Shown one piece after another: positions 11,425 through 26,325 of a DNA stretch of 64,000 nucleotides. Both the position numbers and the translations under genes were made by a program. The stretch's first letter is position 1; every line of letters begins with the position of its first letter. The notes under the pieces are model-generated. The model worked only from the letters and a program-made list of their open reading frames with translations, had not been told where the DNA came from and made no database searches. This DNA comes from Citrus sinensis (taxonomy: Eukaryota; Streptophyta; Magnoliopsida; Sapindales; Rutaceae): NCBI RefSeq assembly GCF_022201045.2, contig NC_068564.1, forward strand, positions 33,261,001-33,325,000, read 5' to 3'.

Positions 11425-12110
11425 ACTAAAAACTAAAAACTAAAAATCATGGATGGAAAAAACCTCAGCTACAGTATGAAATATGTGATTTAAAATGTCT
11501 AGGGATGACAATGTATTCACCTATCATACGGTTTATTCTTTGCGTGTAACAGATCAAACTGACATGTCTCAGTTGCTTATTTTAGAACAGAGAAGGAATA
11601 CACCTGTCATAACCTTTTTGACTGAATCTTGATTTGAATCTTCTATTCAGTGACTCTTAAACAATCAAAATTTTAGCTTCCAAGTGAACTTAGTATCATC
11701 GTTTAAAAGCATAATTGTTGATCTCCTGATCATTCTGAGAGCTTCTTCTATTGGTTTTTTAATCCTACATCAATCAGATCTCGACAAATAAGAAATCCTC
11801 GGCTCATTCCTTCTTAAGTTGATTTGAAACCATTACAGTATCGATAGCTTACAAATTTCTAACAAATAGCCAAGATCTTGACAATATCAGCAGAGATAGT
11901 TTTTTGTTCATCAAATCAAGGAAGAGAAATTTAGCGACTTTAAAGAACCAAAACACTACATACTAACAGAAACATGTGTGGAAAGTTTGTGTTTCATTAA
12001 CTTTAGAACATTACAAATTAACTGTTTGATCATGATCAAATATGTGGAAAGACTCTCAAGTTAATTAGTATACTAGTTACAAAGAATTTTCAGATTTACA
12101 CATAAATGAC
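11425..12110. other. Intergenic spacer between elongin B and the kinase pseudogene
   Basis: AT-rich DNA with no supported gene. The left part should hold the 3' UTR of elongin B. Confidence 0.5.
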
Positions 12111-12664
12111 TCATTCATCAACAGAAGGAAGAGGATGCTCCAGCAACTGTTTAGCAGTCCATGTAAGCTGAGGATCCCTGATGACTTGCTCAAGAAACCT
12201 CTCCCGTCTTATGAAATATTACTTGGAAGCTCCGGCAGTTCTGCTCTGAAGGAATGAGCTCTGAAAGATCATCTCTTGAAGCAAGCCCACGTCAAAACTA
12301 CCCCATGCTGATATCTCTGCAGCCACATCTCCACAGCCACACACCCAAGTGCCCATACATTAGCAGGATATGTCAGCGACCTGTCCTTCACCAACTCCGG
12401 TAACATTTAACAAACCGTGCCTCTCATGTAAGCACTTATCTCCTCGTGCTACGATCTTAGCCATGAAACCAGCGTCTTTTCCAGGCACCAGCAAGATGTT
12501 ATCCAGCTTAATATCACAGTGAGCTACACCATGACTGTGGATATGGTCAAGCCCTCTAAGAATATCCCTCGTGTAACGCCTTACTTCATGCTCAAGCAAT
12601 ATCTTAGCAGACTTTTTAGAATGATTGTAGAAGTTAACTCCGCTGCGGAAAATATCGATCAGTG
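12111..12664 (-). pseudogene. Decayed MAPKKK-type protein kinase (C-lobe fragment)
   Basis: Kinase subdomains can be read in order on the minus strand, but only by changing frame. There is EHEVRRYTRDILRGLDHIHS, then HGVAHCDIKLDNILLVPGKD (subdomain VI, HCDIK..N), then RGTVC-stop-MLPELVKDRS (activation/P+1 region, where functional genes read YMSPE). Next come LTYPANVWALGCVAVEMW (subdomain IX) and a tail like VIRDPQLTWTAKQLLEHPL (subdomain XI). The DFG motif is missing between the catalytic loop and RGT. At least two frameshifts and stops separate the parts, and the N-lobe with its ATP site is not recognisable. The HCDIK motif resembles the MAPKKK17/18/20 group. It has no introns across these motifs, as in that group, so it could be a fragmentary duplicate. 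Confidence 0.85.
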
Positions 12665-13279
12665 AGAGACATGCTATTACCCAACAATAGATGCATTGTC
12701 TTTATCAAAGATATTATTACCAACAGCACTCTTTCTTAGCATCTTAAAAAAAAAAAAAAAATTGGCGTTACTTTAGAAATTAACCTAAGTTGTGAGTTAC
12801 CTTTATAAAAATTTTCTAAGGTAAAGAGGAGCATCAGAGAAAATTTAGCGACACTCGTAACATGTTAGCCACTCTCACCCACGTGATCGGGTCGACCGTA
12901 CACATCTTGTTTTCAAGACCCCACACATCTTATTTTCAAGACGGGATTTTATCATGTGTAAAGTGAACTTAGTGTTAGCATTTACATCACCTTGAAGCCA
13001 TTGCAAGTTGCCACTGCTCTCATTGACTTTTGAAAGAAAGTTCAAAATAAGATTGGACTGAGATGCAACTTTTTCCACTAAAATGTGGCAATAATGTTAC
13101 ACGTCTCGACATGCGAAATCTTCAGAGTCAAAATGTCAAATCTAACAAGCTTAACTCTCATAGCAGAATTTGACAGAAAATCTATAGTTCCCTCTTCAAA
13201 TAGACAAATGAGGAAACTGGTGTCAAATCCTAATGAGGCCCTTCAACGAATCGGGGAGAATGATTGGTGCTTGGAGAAA
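12665..13279. other. Spacer between kinase pseudogene and MAT1 gene
   Basis: No supported gene. Two copies of a short phrase (CACATCTTGTTTTCAAGAC and CACATCTTATTTTCAAGAC, about 12901-12940) lie in tandem. The 3' UTR of the MAT1 gene should lie at the right end. Confidence 0.45.
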
Positions 13280-14868
13280 TTAAATCCAAATGCTTGCAAA
13301 GGCTTCCTCGAGTGCTCTTTTCTTGCTCAGCTCCATGCTCCATCCTGCTGCCCTTCCACCTCTCTCTGCTCGAAGTTTCATCATAGCCTCATTGTCATAA
13401 CTGTGTAAGTCCATGCCACCTGCATGAGCTATAGGCTGTGGAATTCCTGTTGGTCTCGGCTGTCCTCCAGCAAGCGTAGGGACATATTGTCCCTGTGTAC
13501 CACCAACACCAATGCCTCCAAGAGCACTCTGGCTTGGATCCTGTCTCAAAAAAACATATTAGCCAATAAAATCCCTTGTTTTTCAATTAAGAGATAAAAA
13601 TCAGTGTCTGAAGACATAAATTACGAACTGCATTACTACTACAATTAAGTAATGAATATAAACGTGCACTCATTGGAAAAGGCCTTTCCATGAACTTCCA
13701 CAAAGTGGTGACAGGATTGGCAGAAACAAAGAATTTTAAGGAGACATCTCTCTTGAACTTTTATTTAGTGACTATTATAGATTAGGGAAGTCAAGAAACT
13801 GAGATCAGTTAATCATGACAAGAACTAATTATAGAACACAACATTCTCACCCCATTGGTATCGTCTTGTGCAGAAATTCCTTTGCTTGCTGCCAGAGCTG
13901 CAGCAAGTTCTTCTGCCTGTTACATTTATATGAATTTTTAATAGCCTCTAAGTAATGCAAATTTTGATTATCGGATAACTGTAATAACCAACAACAGATG
14001 ATGTTAGGATAAAACAAGTACCTTCCGAGCTTGATTTATCATTATTTGTTCTGCATTTTCTTTCTGGTATTCTTGAATTTTCTCCTCAAATTCATGTACA
14101 TTTACTCCTTCAACTAAGTTGAATACTTTGCAACAGAGAGTTCATATCAAAATAAAATCCTCAAATTTAGAATCTCACTAGGATTAATGATTTGAAATAT
14201 TGAAATGCTTACTCATGTCCTCCACTTCCTCCAAGTAATCATTGTATTCTTTCAATGATGGAAAATCCTCTTCTCGCTTATTGTATCTAAACAAAAAACC
14301 AAATAGTTAGTTAACTGCCTCAAGGATGCTTGACTATAATGCTATATATATAATGGCAGAGGAAATACGTAATCAATGTAGTAACATCGATACAGACAAG
14401 GGAAAATAAAAACACAACAAACAGAAGTAGAATAAGAAAGGTTCTAGAATATGCCTATGACATCACCTTTTACAGGAAAAATAAAAAATGAAGAAGAAAG
14501 AAAGACTGCTTGATATAGATGATACAACAATAATTGCCATATCTAGAAATTAAAACCACTTTGCAGATTAGTCACTTTCGAGATTTTAGTACAATTTCAA
14601 TTTATAAAAGGTTCACTCCACTTCCAATGCTGACAAGAAAGAATGAAATTTGATGATCAAAGATTCTTTTTCAGCAATTGTCCCAAAAATTTAGAGTTTA
14701 AATTCACACAATATCTAATATATATCCAAACAAAAACTCTCAACTGTATTTCACTTGTTGCTAATTACAAATCTGTGAGTGAGAGAGAGAGAGAGAGAGA
14801 TACATGCTAGCGATCCTCTTCCTGATTGCCAGCTCCCTGTTTTGAGGATTGGAACTGGAGATTACCAT
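13280..14868 (-). CDS. MAT1: MAT1-type CDK-activating kinase assembly factor, short plant form
   Basis: Five exons (14804-14868, 14213-14286, 14022-14125, 13851-13916, 13280-13540) close in frame to 189 residues. The N-terminal half has the MAT1 signature [20 protein letters not shown] and then [20 protein letters not shown], a coiled coil. A Gly/Pro-rich linker (residues ~103-150) leads to the conserved tail [17 protein letters not shown]1 holds cyclin H and CDK7 together in the CAK module of TFIIH. The canonical N-terminal RING finger is absent: the frame starts [19 protein letters not shown], as I recall for Arabidopsis At4g30820. At least one non-coding leader exon (15001-15075) precedes it, joined to 14886. 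Confidence 0.93.
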
Positions 14869-16170
14869 TTTTGTTATCCAGTCAGCCTATTCTCCTCCTT
14901 TTGCCCCTTCATTTGAAGCAGTTCAATTTATAAAGAGGTAATTGTGTATAAAAGATACGAATAAGAACGAAATTATTGAGGATATTTGCACTGTGCATAC
15001 CTGTTCAAAACACACTTTCTGCTAGCAGCACTAAAGGATTTGGCCCACAGAGTTGAAGTGTCCCAAATGACATATCTGCACTGTAAATAGTCGGTTTAAC
15101 AACCAGCTAAAAACTCCACAATGGAGGAACTCTTTCAAGAAACAGAGAACAGATAATGCAAATTTTCTTTTGCAGTATCACCACCATGAATCTGAATATT
15201 TTGCTTTCCTTTGTCTTGGCTCACAGCAGTAGCACAATAAACCACCAGGACAGTACTCGATAAGGTAATTCAGAGATGAGTGTCTTTCTTGGGTTTTTAG
15301 TACATGCTGAAAATAACAAACTCAGCATACAACAAAACTTATCCCGCAGAGCATCATACTCAGAGTCTATTGTTTAACCATGTATAATGATATTATAACC
15401 CTGTAAGTTAACATCTTTATCACAAAGCCAAGTAAATGCTTTCACTTGAAAACATAAAGTTCACATTCACAAATGTTTCCTAACCGTAATATAGAACTTC
15501 GAGAAGGAAATATTCACTCTAACAACAACAGAGTTAAATCCTTTTCCCAAAATGGATACCATGTGGATAGATGTTTTCATAAGGTCATATTTACTCGAAA
15601 CGTAACATTGCCAACTTCAAATTTTCACTAAACCTCTATGGTCAGAAATCTCAACCATATGATCATACATACAGACATTAAAAGGAAAAAAAAAACACTA
15701 TGTTCTTTTTATTTACACCAATCACTAAGAAGCAATTTCAAGATTGATTATTAATTAAACAAGCCACCTCCAAGATGAGGCAAAACAAAAATTAAACACA
15801 AAAGAGAAACATGGCTTTAGCTAATTAACAATATTGAATAGATCCATTTGATAACATGAACCACTCAAGTTAAATGAAGCTATTGTAAGTATGATCAAAT
15901 ATACGAGCATCCGTACACACATACATGTAAAACATATATTTTTATATGTACAAATGAATATGCGAGAGCAAGAAGAAAGAAGAGACAGATTAATATCTGA
16001 CCGCCGATCAACGACGGTGAAGCATAACAGCTGCTGGAGAGAGAGAAGGGGCCTCAGCTGTTTGTATAGTAAAGAACAAACCGGAACTCGAAGTTGGGGT
16101 TCAGAGTGACTTTGGGGAAGAAGAAGAGGAGAAATACTGGGCCGGGCCTGCTTGGTCCGCTCCACTCCGG
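14869..16170 (-). other. 5' leader region of the MAT1 gene, with probable non-coding exons
   Basis: Splice borders define an exon at 15001-15075 (TGCAG before, GTATGC after) and an acceptor at 14886 (GAATAG|GCTGAC). A further leader exon likely lies near 15990-16165, where composition becomes GC-richer and GA-rich. I searched this strand for a RING finger and saw none. A GA microsatellite at 14776-14800 lies in intron 1. Confidence 0.45.
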
Positions 16171-17612
16171 AAGCAATTTGAATTTAATAAATACTCTACA
16201 AGTTACAGTTTCTATTAGTAACCGATGGGTTTCATAAATCAGCCGTAAAATAAAAAGAATAAAAAACTAAAAAGGTAGTGAGAATTTAGGTTTTTGATTG
16301 TTTTAGTTTCTTTTCTAATTTTAAGATAAATTAGCCTTTTTTTCAATATTTTGAGACTTTTCAATTCATACAGTCCCACATTTATAATTTTATTTCCTTT
16401 ACTTTTTGTTCTCAATATATACTATTATACTTGTTTTTCTCAATCTCTACATAACATCTTTTTACTTTTTTTGAAACCGGTTACATGGATTTCACATTTC
16501 ATATTGAAATTAAAATAAGTTTCTTTTTCACTTTTAACATCATTTTCTTTTTCTCCACTAATTCCAAACATTAAATCATTTTTTATGTACATTGAATATC
16601 TTCATTTAATAATTCTTGTATCACCATCTTAAATTTCCATTATTTCTTCATAATCTCATCACGCATATCAGATACTTTACTTTTGTAATCATGGAAGAAA
16701 TTAGTTTACAAACATTTAAATTTAGTAGAAGCTAAAGAAATTATTTACCAATGGTCAATCAAATTAATGTTATTTTCTCCCACATCATGGGTCACAGACC
16801 TTATGGTGGTGGGTGCGGTGGGTAGTGCAAATTTATTACTTTTGAGATGTTAGACACTTGGATACCAGTTGTCTTTTAAGTTTTTTCTTTTGTTTAAATA
16901 TTTATGTTCAATAAAGTCATAAATAATTTCATATTTCATTTAAATATCGAAGGACGGTATACAATTTAAATATACACCATCAACCAAGTTAAACATCTAT
17001 TCTGGTTTAAAGCCTTGAATTTTATACATTCAGTAAAACGAATCAACACTTGGAAGAGTATATATAATCAACTATGACCCTATACAGAAAATTACAAAGT
17101 TTTTTAAGCACCATGAAGCTGCTGATGGATCTCCAACAATTGTTGACAGCAAAAACGATTGAAATACAAGGCAACCGCTTATCAAATGTTCATACCATGG
17201 CACCTACAGCGGTGATGTTAAAGAACCTACTGCTATTTAACTCTTTATGTCCAAACCTGTTATTTGCTAATAGGTTATTATTGGATGTACCTATGACCTA
17301 TCATTTCCACGTCCCTTGTACGTACAACCGAAAAAAAAAAAAGCTCGATGACAAAACATAGTAAGTGACAAGATGCTCATTCAATTTAAGTAATTTCTTA
17401 TCATGTTTTCTCAATTTATTGTTATCTTGTTAATGTGACACCCGTCGCAGTTGCACAGACTACATATTACACATGGTTCCCTATGCTTCATTGCAAGATA
17501 TCTAAGAAAATAAGAACTTGACGAATTCCATTATGATCTCAAAAGTTGCTTCGGATTTTATAAGAATCACAAATGCTTTCTTTATTTTACAATTCAAGTG
17601 AGAATGCAAGCT
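16171..17612. other. Intergenic spacer between MAT1 and the carboxypeptidase gene
   Basis: Mostly AT-rich DNA. A short open frame at 17074-17361 has no recognisable domain. The right part should contain the 3' UTR of the carboxypeptidase gene. Confidence 0.5.
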
Positions 17613-20571
<2,959 letters not shown>

Positions 20572-21680
20572 TTATATGGTTTAGTGTACTGGGGTACTGC
20601 GACTTATAAAGAAGACATAATCAAGCAAAAACGTTGGAGCCAATGATAGTGTTCTGAGGAATTTTTTTTTTTTCTTTGTTCAGTTTATCTGCTGAACAGA
20701 ACTTAAGCCCTTTTGATTTCTCTGTCCAGAATAGTGGGTTCGATGAATGATTTGAATGATGTAATTGCTTTATTTTTTGCTTTCTTTCTTAACCTTTTTT
20801 TCGGTTTTCCAAAAACAGCTTTTCTGCAGGCTTTTTGTTTGGTAGGGTCGTTTGAGAGACGCGTGATTCATAAGGAAGTTTTTTTCTTTTTTTTAAATAT
20901 CATAATTCATAAGGAAGTATTTAAAAAGAAAAATTGAATTTAACAAAGTTAATTGCCAATAATGTGTAAATGATTATACATTTACAGCTAATGAGTTTCT
21001 TTAAAACGGATGAAATTTCTCGTTATGATTTTTTTTTTCAATTCATGAAATTACTCTTTATGATTTTTTTTAATTCTTTAATCACTTCTAATAAAAATTT
21101 AAAATGGCAGGAAAAAAAATCATTAGGAAGCACTTAAAAAATAAAAAATTCACGGTGGTTGCTTTTAAACCAAGTTGAACAGAATAAACTTATAATAGCT
21201 GTCTTTCTTTGAGTTGCATGGCTTTGTTTTGCCCAAAAAAAGGAACAAACCCAGCTGGTTCATTAGCTTCTTCATTATATCTTTTCCTTGTGATTGGAAA
21301 TTAAGTTTCAGGATAGGGGGGCTGTACACATTGAGTAATGGATCAAAACTGATCATAAAAAACAAAACCTAAATATTTTATTAATCTAAATTTTAAAAAA
21401 TAATAATAATAATAAAATCGAATACAAAGAGAGAGACCAATTCGATCCAAAGAACTTGGACCACAAGAGCATTCACTCCCTGGTCTTGTTGCTCTTCTAT
21501 TACAAGAAATAGGCCCAATAGTAAGCTTTGTGCAAAAACCAGCCCATGGTTTGCCAGCTGGACTGGGAAAGCAATCATGGCTGCCTCTAAACCAAGATGA
21601 TGAATCTCGTAAAATGTGTTTCCACTTCATGTCCTTTTGAGTTGCCTTATTTTGCTCTGAAATTTAATAAACCCAACTTG

Positions 21681-21712
<32 letters not shown>

Positions 21713-21715
<3 letters not shown>

Positions 21716-21835
21716 TTTTGCTATCTTACATGCAATGTAAGGTACAACCTCTCACAAATTTAAATGTGAGTCCCACTTGGACCCACAGCTTTGTGAGAGG
21801 CTGTACCTTATGTTACATGTAAGGTAGCAGCTCCC
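21713..21835. mobile_element. Hairpin MITE, about 123 bp
   Basis: Long imperfect inverted repeats: the left arm GCTATCTTACATGCAATGTA continues to AGGTACAACCTCTCACAAA. The right arm is TTTGTGAGAGGCTGTACCTT then ATGTTACATGTAAGGTAGC. It sits within an (AT)n tract, so a TA target duplication is possible but cannot be proved. Confidence 0.8.
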
Positions 21836-21859
21836 TATATATATATATATGGGTAAAAT

Positions 21860-21982
21860 TATGTTGCAACTATGGTATGGTACCACAGTTATTTTTAACC
21901 GTTAGATCTACAGTTGCATAATTACATTAGTTGGATCTAATGGTTGAAAGCAATTGTAGTATCATACCACAGTTGCAACATA
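21860..21982. mobile_element. Second hairpin MITE, unrelated arms, about 123 bp
   Basis: The left arm starts TATGTTGCAACTATGGTATG and reaches TTAACCGTTAGATC. The right arm begins GGATCTAATGGTTGAAAGC and ends ACCACAGTTGCAACATA. The arms of about 50 bp pair with few mismatches. It lies 24 bp from the previous MITE, in the same AT microsatellite. Confidence 0.82.
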
Positions 21983-23710
21983 GGTCAATATATATATATA
22001 TAACTTCTATCCAATGTCCTTTTAATGAATAAAACTTATTAATTATTGACTTCATAAAGGATAAAATAAATAGTGACGATACAGCCACAAACTCTTGTAC
22101 AAATTTATTTTATACAAAGTGATGTGTCATTAATTCATTGGTTGAATGAAAGTATAAAATAATAAAAATAAATCATGTGAGATAAGAGATATTTAATTCA
22201 ACCAATTTTATCATGTCACATCATTTTGTATAAAGTTTGTGACTATATCATTACTCTAAAATAAATTATTACTTGCCCATTAGGTGTAACTTGGCTAATT
22301 ATAAAATGGCATTGTGCCCACTAGTCCTAGTTAAAATATAAGCAAATGTTGGCGTTTAATTAATGAAGTTTCTCAATCTCGTCCAAACTTTTAAAAAATA
22401 ATAATAAAATATTAATTGAGAAATTAAAGAAAGAACATTGTCAAAGATTAATTGATAAACTAACATTGTCAAAGATTAGAACCAGGACAAATTTAGAAAC
22501 AAGTTGGAAAATATATTTTTGATTTGAATTCCAAACTAGAGAAGAGAATTATGATTTGTTTCTGCATACAAACAAAGATAAATTGTAATAAATTTGTAGG
22601 ATTTTATAACAAAGATAGATGCTAATAAATTTGTAGGATTTTATAAGTACTAATGATTAGGCCATTTACAGTAAAGCTACGATATAACTTCGGATTCTCA
22701 CATAACTGTATTGATGTACTTTGGGTTATATGAAAAAATTAAAAAAGATGAATCTAGAGTGACCTTTTCAATCTTTCGTACGTGCTTATATTATAATGGT
22801 TCTTTAATTTCGAAGCATAAATTAAAGAACATCGTGTAAATGTTCGACTACAACTGGTAAGTTGATGGGATCAGAATCAAGCCAAGAATTTGTCTTGATC
22901 ATTCAAAAGAGAGAGTGCACGTGATGATATGTGGAGGTGCATTAACAATTATTGCATTGGTTATTTAAAGGAACCTGAACAAGTTGCTTGCACTTGCAGT
23001 ACTTTGAAGATGTCTCCATGTGGTGGTCCTGTTTTTGCCCTAGAAATAGGTTAAATACATCACCTTCGTCTTATCAAACATCCCATGTGACTTCCAAGCC
23101 TTTGATGTCACAAGGCAATGCCAATGCCATGCATGCTTGCTGTTTAACTTTAGAAACATGAGGTGCGATTCATAGTCTTGTGCTTAGATGATGAGTTTGT
23201 TGTTTGTCGATCTACCCAATGATGATAGCAGAGCCATTGTTTGTTTCATATTTCACAAGTATCAGTCCGACTAAAACAATCAGAGGAAAATGATAAAGAA
23301 ACAAATGCATGCATACTACACCCAATCAAGTTATTGTGTTAGAAATTAAATCGTAAACCTAATTGGGGTTAACGTTTGTACTTGATCAAAGATACTCAAA
23401 AGATTCGTAAATTGCTTTGAACACTACCAACCTATGTAGCAGCAATATATATGAGTTGTTACAAATGTAATTAATTCTTGAATTTAATTTTGAGCTTATT
23501 CAAATACATATACAATGGACCATTATTGTTTCTCAAGGACCCAATAAATAGCCAGCAGTTATACATACAATCTCTTTGGCAATCCAAATCCTTTGCGTTA
23601 TTTTATTGATATAGCAAACAAAGAATGGATATATTCGAGTCTCTGTGTGTGTTTATAAATATGTACAGCAAAGATAAGACAATGACTTGCATGTAATAGT
23701 TTATACATTT

Positions 23711-23726
23711 TTAACTCTTTTATCAT
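23711..23726. repeat. Left target-site duplication of the SINE (16 bp)
   Basis: TTAACTCTTTTATCAT, identical to 23953-23968. Confidence 0.92.
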
Positions 23727-23952
23727 TTCTTTTTTTTTTATCTGAACCACGAGGTGGTCCTGAGTAGACCCCAATCTTGGGAGGCACTTTTAAGCTCGTA
23801 CTACAATTTAGACTAATCTCCGCTCGCACCGGATATGCTCATAAGAGATAAAGTACTGGCTAAAATGGCGACTCAATAAGAAAGCGGGATTTAAACTCCT
23901 AACCTCTCTTAAAGAGTAAGTGTGCCGAACCACTCACACCAACTAACTTTGA
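23727..23952 (-). mobile_element. tRNA-derived SINE, minus orientation, with perfect target duplication
   Basis: The 226-bp insert is bounded by identical 16-bp direct repeats. Read on the minus strand it starts near an A-box-like TTGGTGTGAGTGG and has a B-box-like GTTTAAATCCC about 35 bp on. It then runs through a tRNA-unrelated body and ends in a poly-A tail, seen as the T-run at 23728-23739. Pol III boxes, A tail and a long target duplication together mark a SINE mobilised by LINE machinery. Confidence 0.88.
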
Positions 23953-23968
23953 TTAACTCTTTTATCAT
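23953..23968. repeat. Right target-site duplication of the SINE (16 bp)
   Basis: TTAACTCTTTTATCAT, identical to 23711-23726. Confidence 0.92.
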
Positions 23969-24869
23969 CACTAATTCCCAAGTGTGCATGCAAAATTTTT
24001 AAATTAAGGGGGCCATTGGACGGTAACTCAATAATTGACGTGCCACTCAACGTAACAAAAAGCTAGCATGTGTCATATGCTACGGTTGGTATACCTGCAA
24101 TATACTGTTCTTTTCCCAGGTCTCTTTCACAAAGACAAAGTCCACAAATATGTAAGTTAAAATTGCATGAAAATCACATGGGTGGTATTATTCAGCGTAA
24201 TTCTCTTTCGTTATCAACTCATTATTAAATGTGATTTGTACCAAACGTGGAGCTACAATTTGATTGATTGTCCAAGTAAAACACTAAACGTGTCGTCTCT
24301 TTTGATGTAGATATTATAGACAAGGTCAACCCTCGATCGAAGGTAATTAACCAATTAATTAATTACCTCATTATAACTTTTCGAAAACCCTAGGTAGCTT
24401 CCTCGTGGATGTTTCTTTACACGATCTAATAATTAATTATATCTCCAGTCACCACGTATTTTAATATCACGTGATTTTTTTCTTTTTTTTACAATACATA
24501 TATATATATATAGAGATGACTTGCTATTCTTCACATGTTTAATTCCAAAACCTAATCAACACGTAATCAACCAATTAACAAACTAATCGGTGAAGCCACG
24601 TTTCAATGACCTGTTAGAACAAACTTGATACGTACTAAAAAATAAAAAAATAAAATTATAATAGATACGTTGTTTTAACGTTAAAATCTGTAACGTTATA
24701 TATTAGATTAAAGCATGTTGATGTTATATTTCAAGTCTTTGTTTGCATTAAATTTCAAATCCAACCGGTTAAACTTTTAATCTTTCACGTCAAACTTGGC
24801 GTATTTCAGGCTTTGACGTTGAATCTAAAACATTAAATTAATGTTAAAACAACAAATTAATCTTTTTGG

Positions 24870-26325
24870 TAATCATCACCTGAATTTAGGAATATTCATA
24901 TTATATATATTTTTTTAAATCATTATCTAAATTCAGAAATATTTATATTATACTATAAAAAATTACAACAAAATATGTAGAAACGCACATAAATTCATAA
25001 TGCACAATTACTTTCTAGAGTCTTGTGGTTTGCCTTATAAATCAATGCATTATCCTAGAAAATCATTTAAATTTCTCTCTATACTCTCTATGATGATGAG
25101 ACATCAAAAAAGAACAGAACGATGCATTTGATTTTGGAGATTATAACCACTTATATAAATAATTTTCCTATTATCTTTAGGTATCCATGTTTCAACCCAT
25201 CATAAAAATAGAAATTACCCTTAAGTCTTTGTACATTAAAGGCTCACACCCTATTAAATACGTTAAAAGTCAAATTATCAAAAATCTCTAATAGATCACT
25301 TTTGATTGAGCTTAACTTTATATGACAGTCCGCAACACATAATTATTCACATATAAACTTAGTGTTGGATTAAGTATCCAACAAATAACAATCTCCAACT
25401 TGAGCTATATGTGTAACCTTATAATCTTGTTTTGCAAAAATTATTGTATTAAATTCAACCTTGTTGTTATTACCAAAATATATCTATAACCAATCCAGTC
25501 CATCAATTATATTAATATAGGATCAAGGCGACTTTTACTACAACTGTCGTAACTCGACCCATCAATAATCGATGTGCTAATACAATTGAATAACACGGAT
25601 TATGATGTGGATGTGTAGCATGAAAATTTCATGCAATGTGATCTTAACACAGCTATTTCCAACTGATCCACCTTGAACTTTAGTAAGATCAAAGCATACC
25701 AAAATCAGAATGTAAATAAACCAAAACATACCTTAAATATCCATAAATTGAAAAATGTTTATATTATAAGAGTATTTAAAATCACAAACTCCTACTAAAA
25801 CTAAGTATCCTTGAGTGACATGACACCCATACGAGTAATTTGCTCGTGAAACATTTTGGATGACAATTCCTTAATAAGCGAATCCGCAATCATAGAGTTT
25901 GTGCCGATATACTCTATAGATGATAATCCACTGCAAACTCTTTATTTAATAACTAAGAACTTAATATTTATGTGCTTCGACCTCGTCGATCTCCTGTTGT
26001 TATTATAATATAACACTGCTGACTTATTGTCACAAAATAACTTGAGTAATCTATCAATACCATTTACTATACGCAGTTCGATGATAAAATTTAGCAGTCA
26101 TATTCTATAACCACTCATATGGATAAATTTCATGTTATCTTTAGATATTCTTATTTTAACTCATCATTAAAGACCTATACCCTATTAGATACATTAAAGC
26201 CTATATTATCGAAAAGCTTAGTGGATTACTTTTATTAAAACTCAACCTTATATAACAGTCTATAACACATAATTATTCACATATAAGTCCAACTTTAGAT
26301 TAAGGATATCATTAAATTGTATCAA
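24870..26325 (-). mobile_element. Degenerate Ty1/copia LTR retrotransposon, internally deleted
   Basis: Three parts are visible in minus orientation. A 5' LTR remnant lies at about 26325-26107. An RNase H fragment lies at 26055-25801. A 3' LTR starts at 25383 with TGTTGGATACTTAATCC after a purine-rich tract (AAGTTGGAGATTG) and runs to about 24870. Segments 25139-25383 and 26107-26315 are diverged direct copies of each other (shared ACACATAATTATTCACATAT). gag, protease, integrase and most of the reverse transcriptase are gone. Outer borders are approximate and I found no target duplication. Confidence 0.78.
25801..26055 (-). pseudogene. Copia RNase H domain, pseudogene
   Basis: The minus strand reads LLKLFCDNKSAVLYYNNN, then RRSTRSKHINIKFLVIK-stop. 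It resumes in the same frame with SIEYIGTNSMIADSLIKELS and MFHEQITRMGVMSLKDT before a TAG. CDNKSA, SKHI.IK and ADxLxK are conserved copia RNase H motifs. A single TAA replaces what is normally a glutamate codon. Confidence 0.88.

Noticed and set aside
12875-13078. 67-codon minus-strand ORF considered as the N-lobe of the kinase pseudogene
   Set aside because: It shows no glycine-rich loop, VAVK lysine or other kinase motif.
17074-17361. 95-codon plus-strand ORF downstream of the carboxypeptidase gene
   Set aside because: No recognisable domain, low-complexity Leu/Lys content, no splice context and opposite strand to the neighbouring gene's 3' UTR.
21343-21630. Minus-strand ORFs near 21.4-21.6 kb
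   Set aside because: Two overlapping frames of similar length, one ending in a run of Tyr or Ile codons from an ATA repeat; no known domain.
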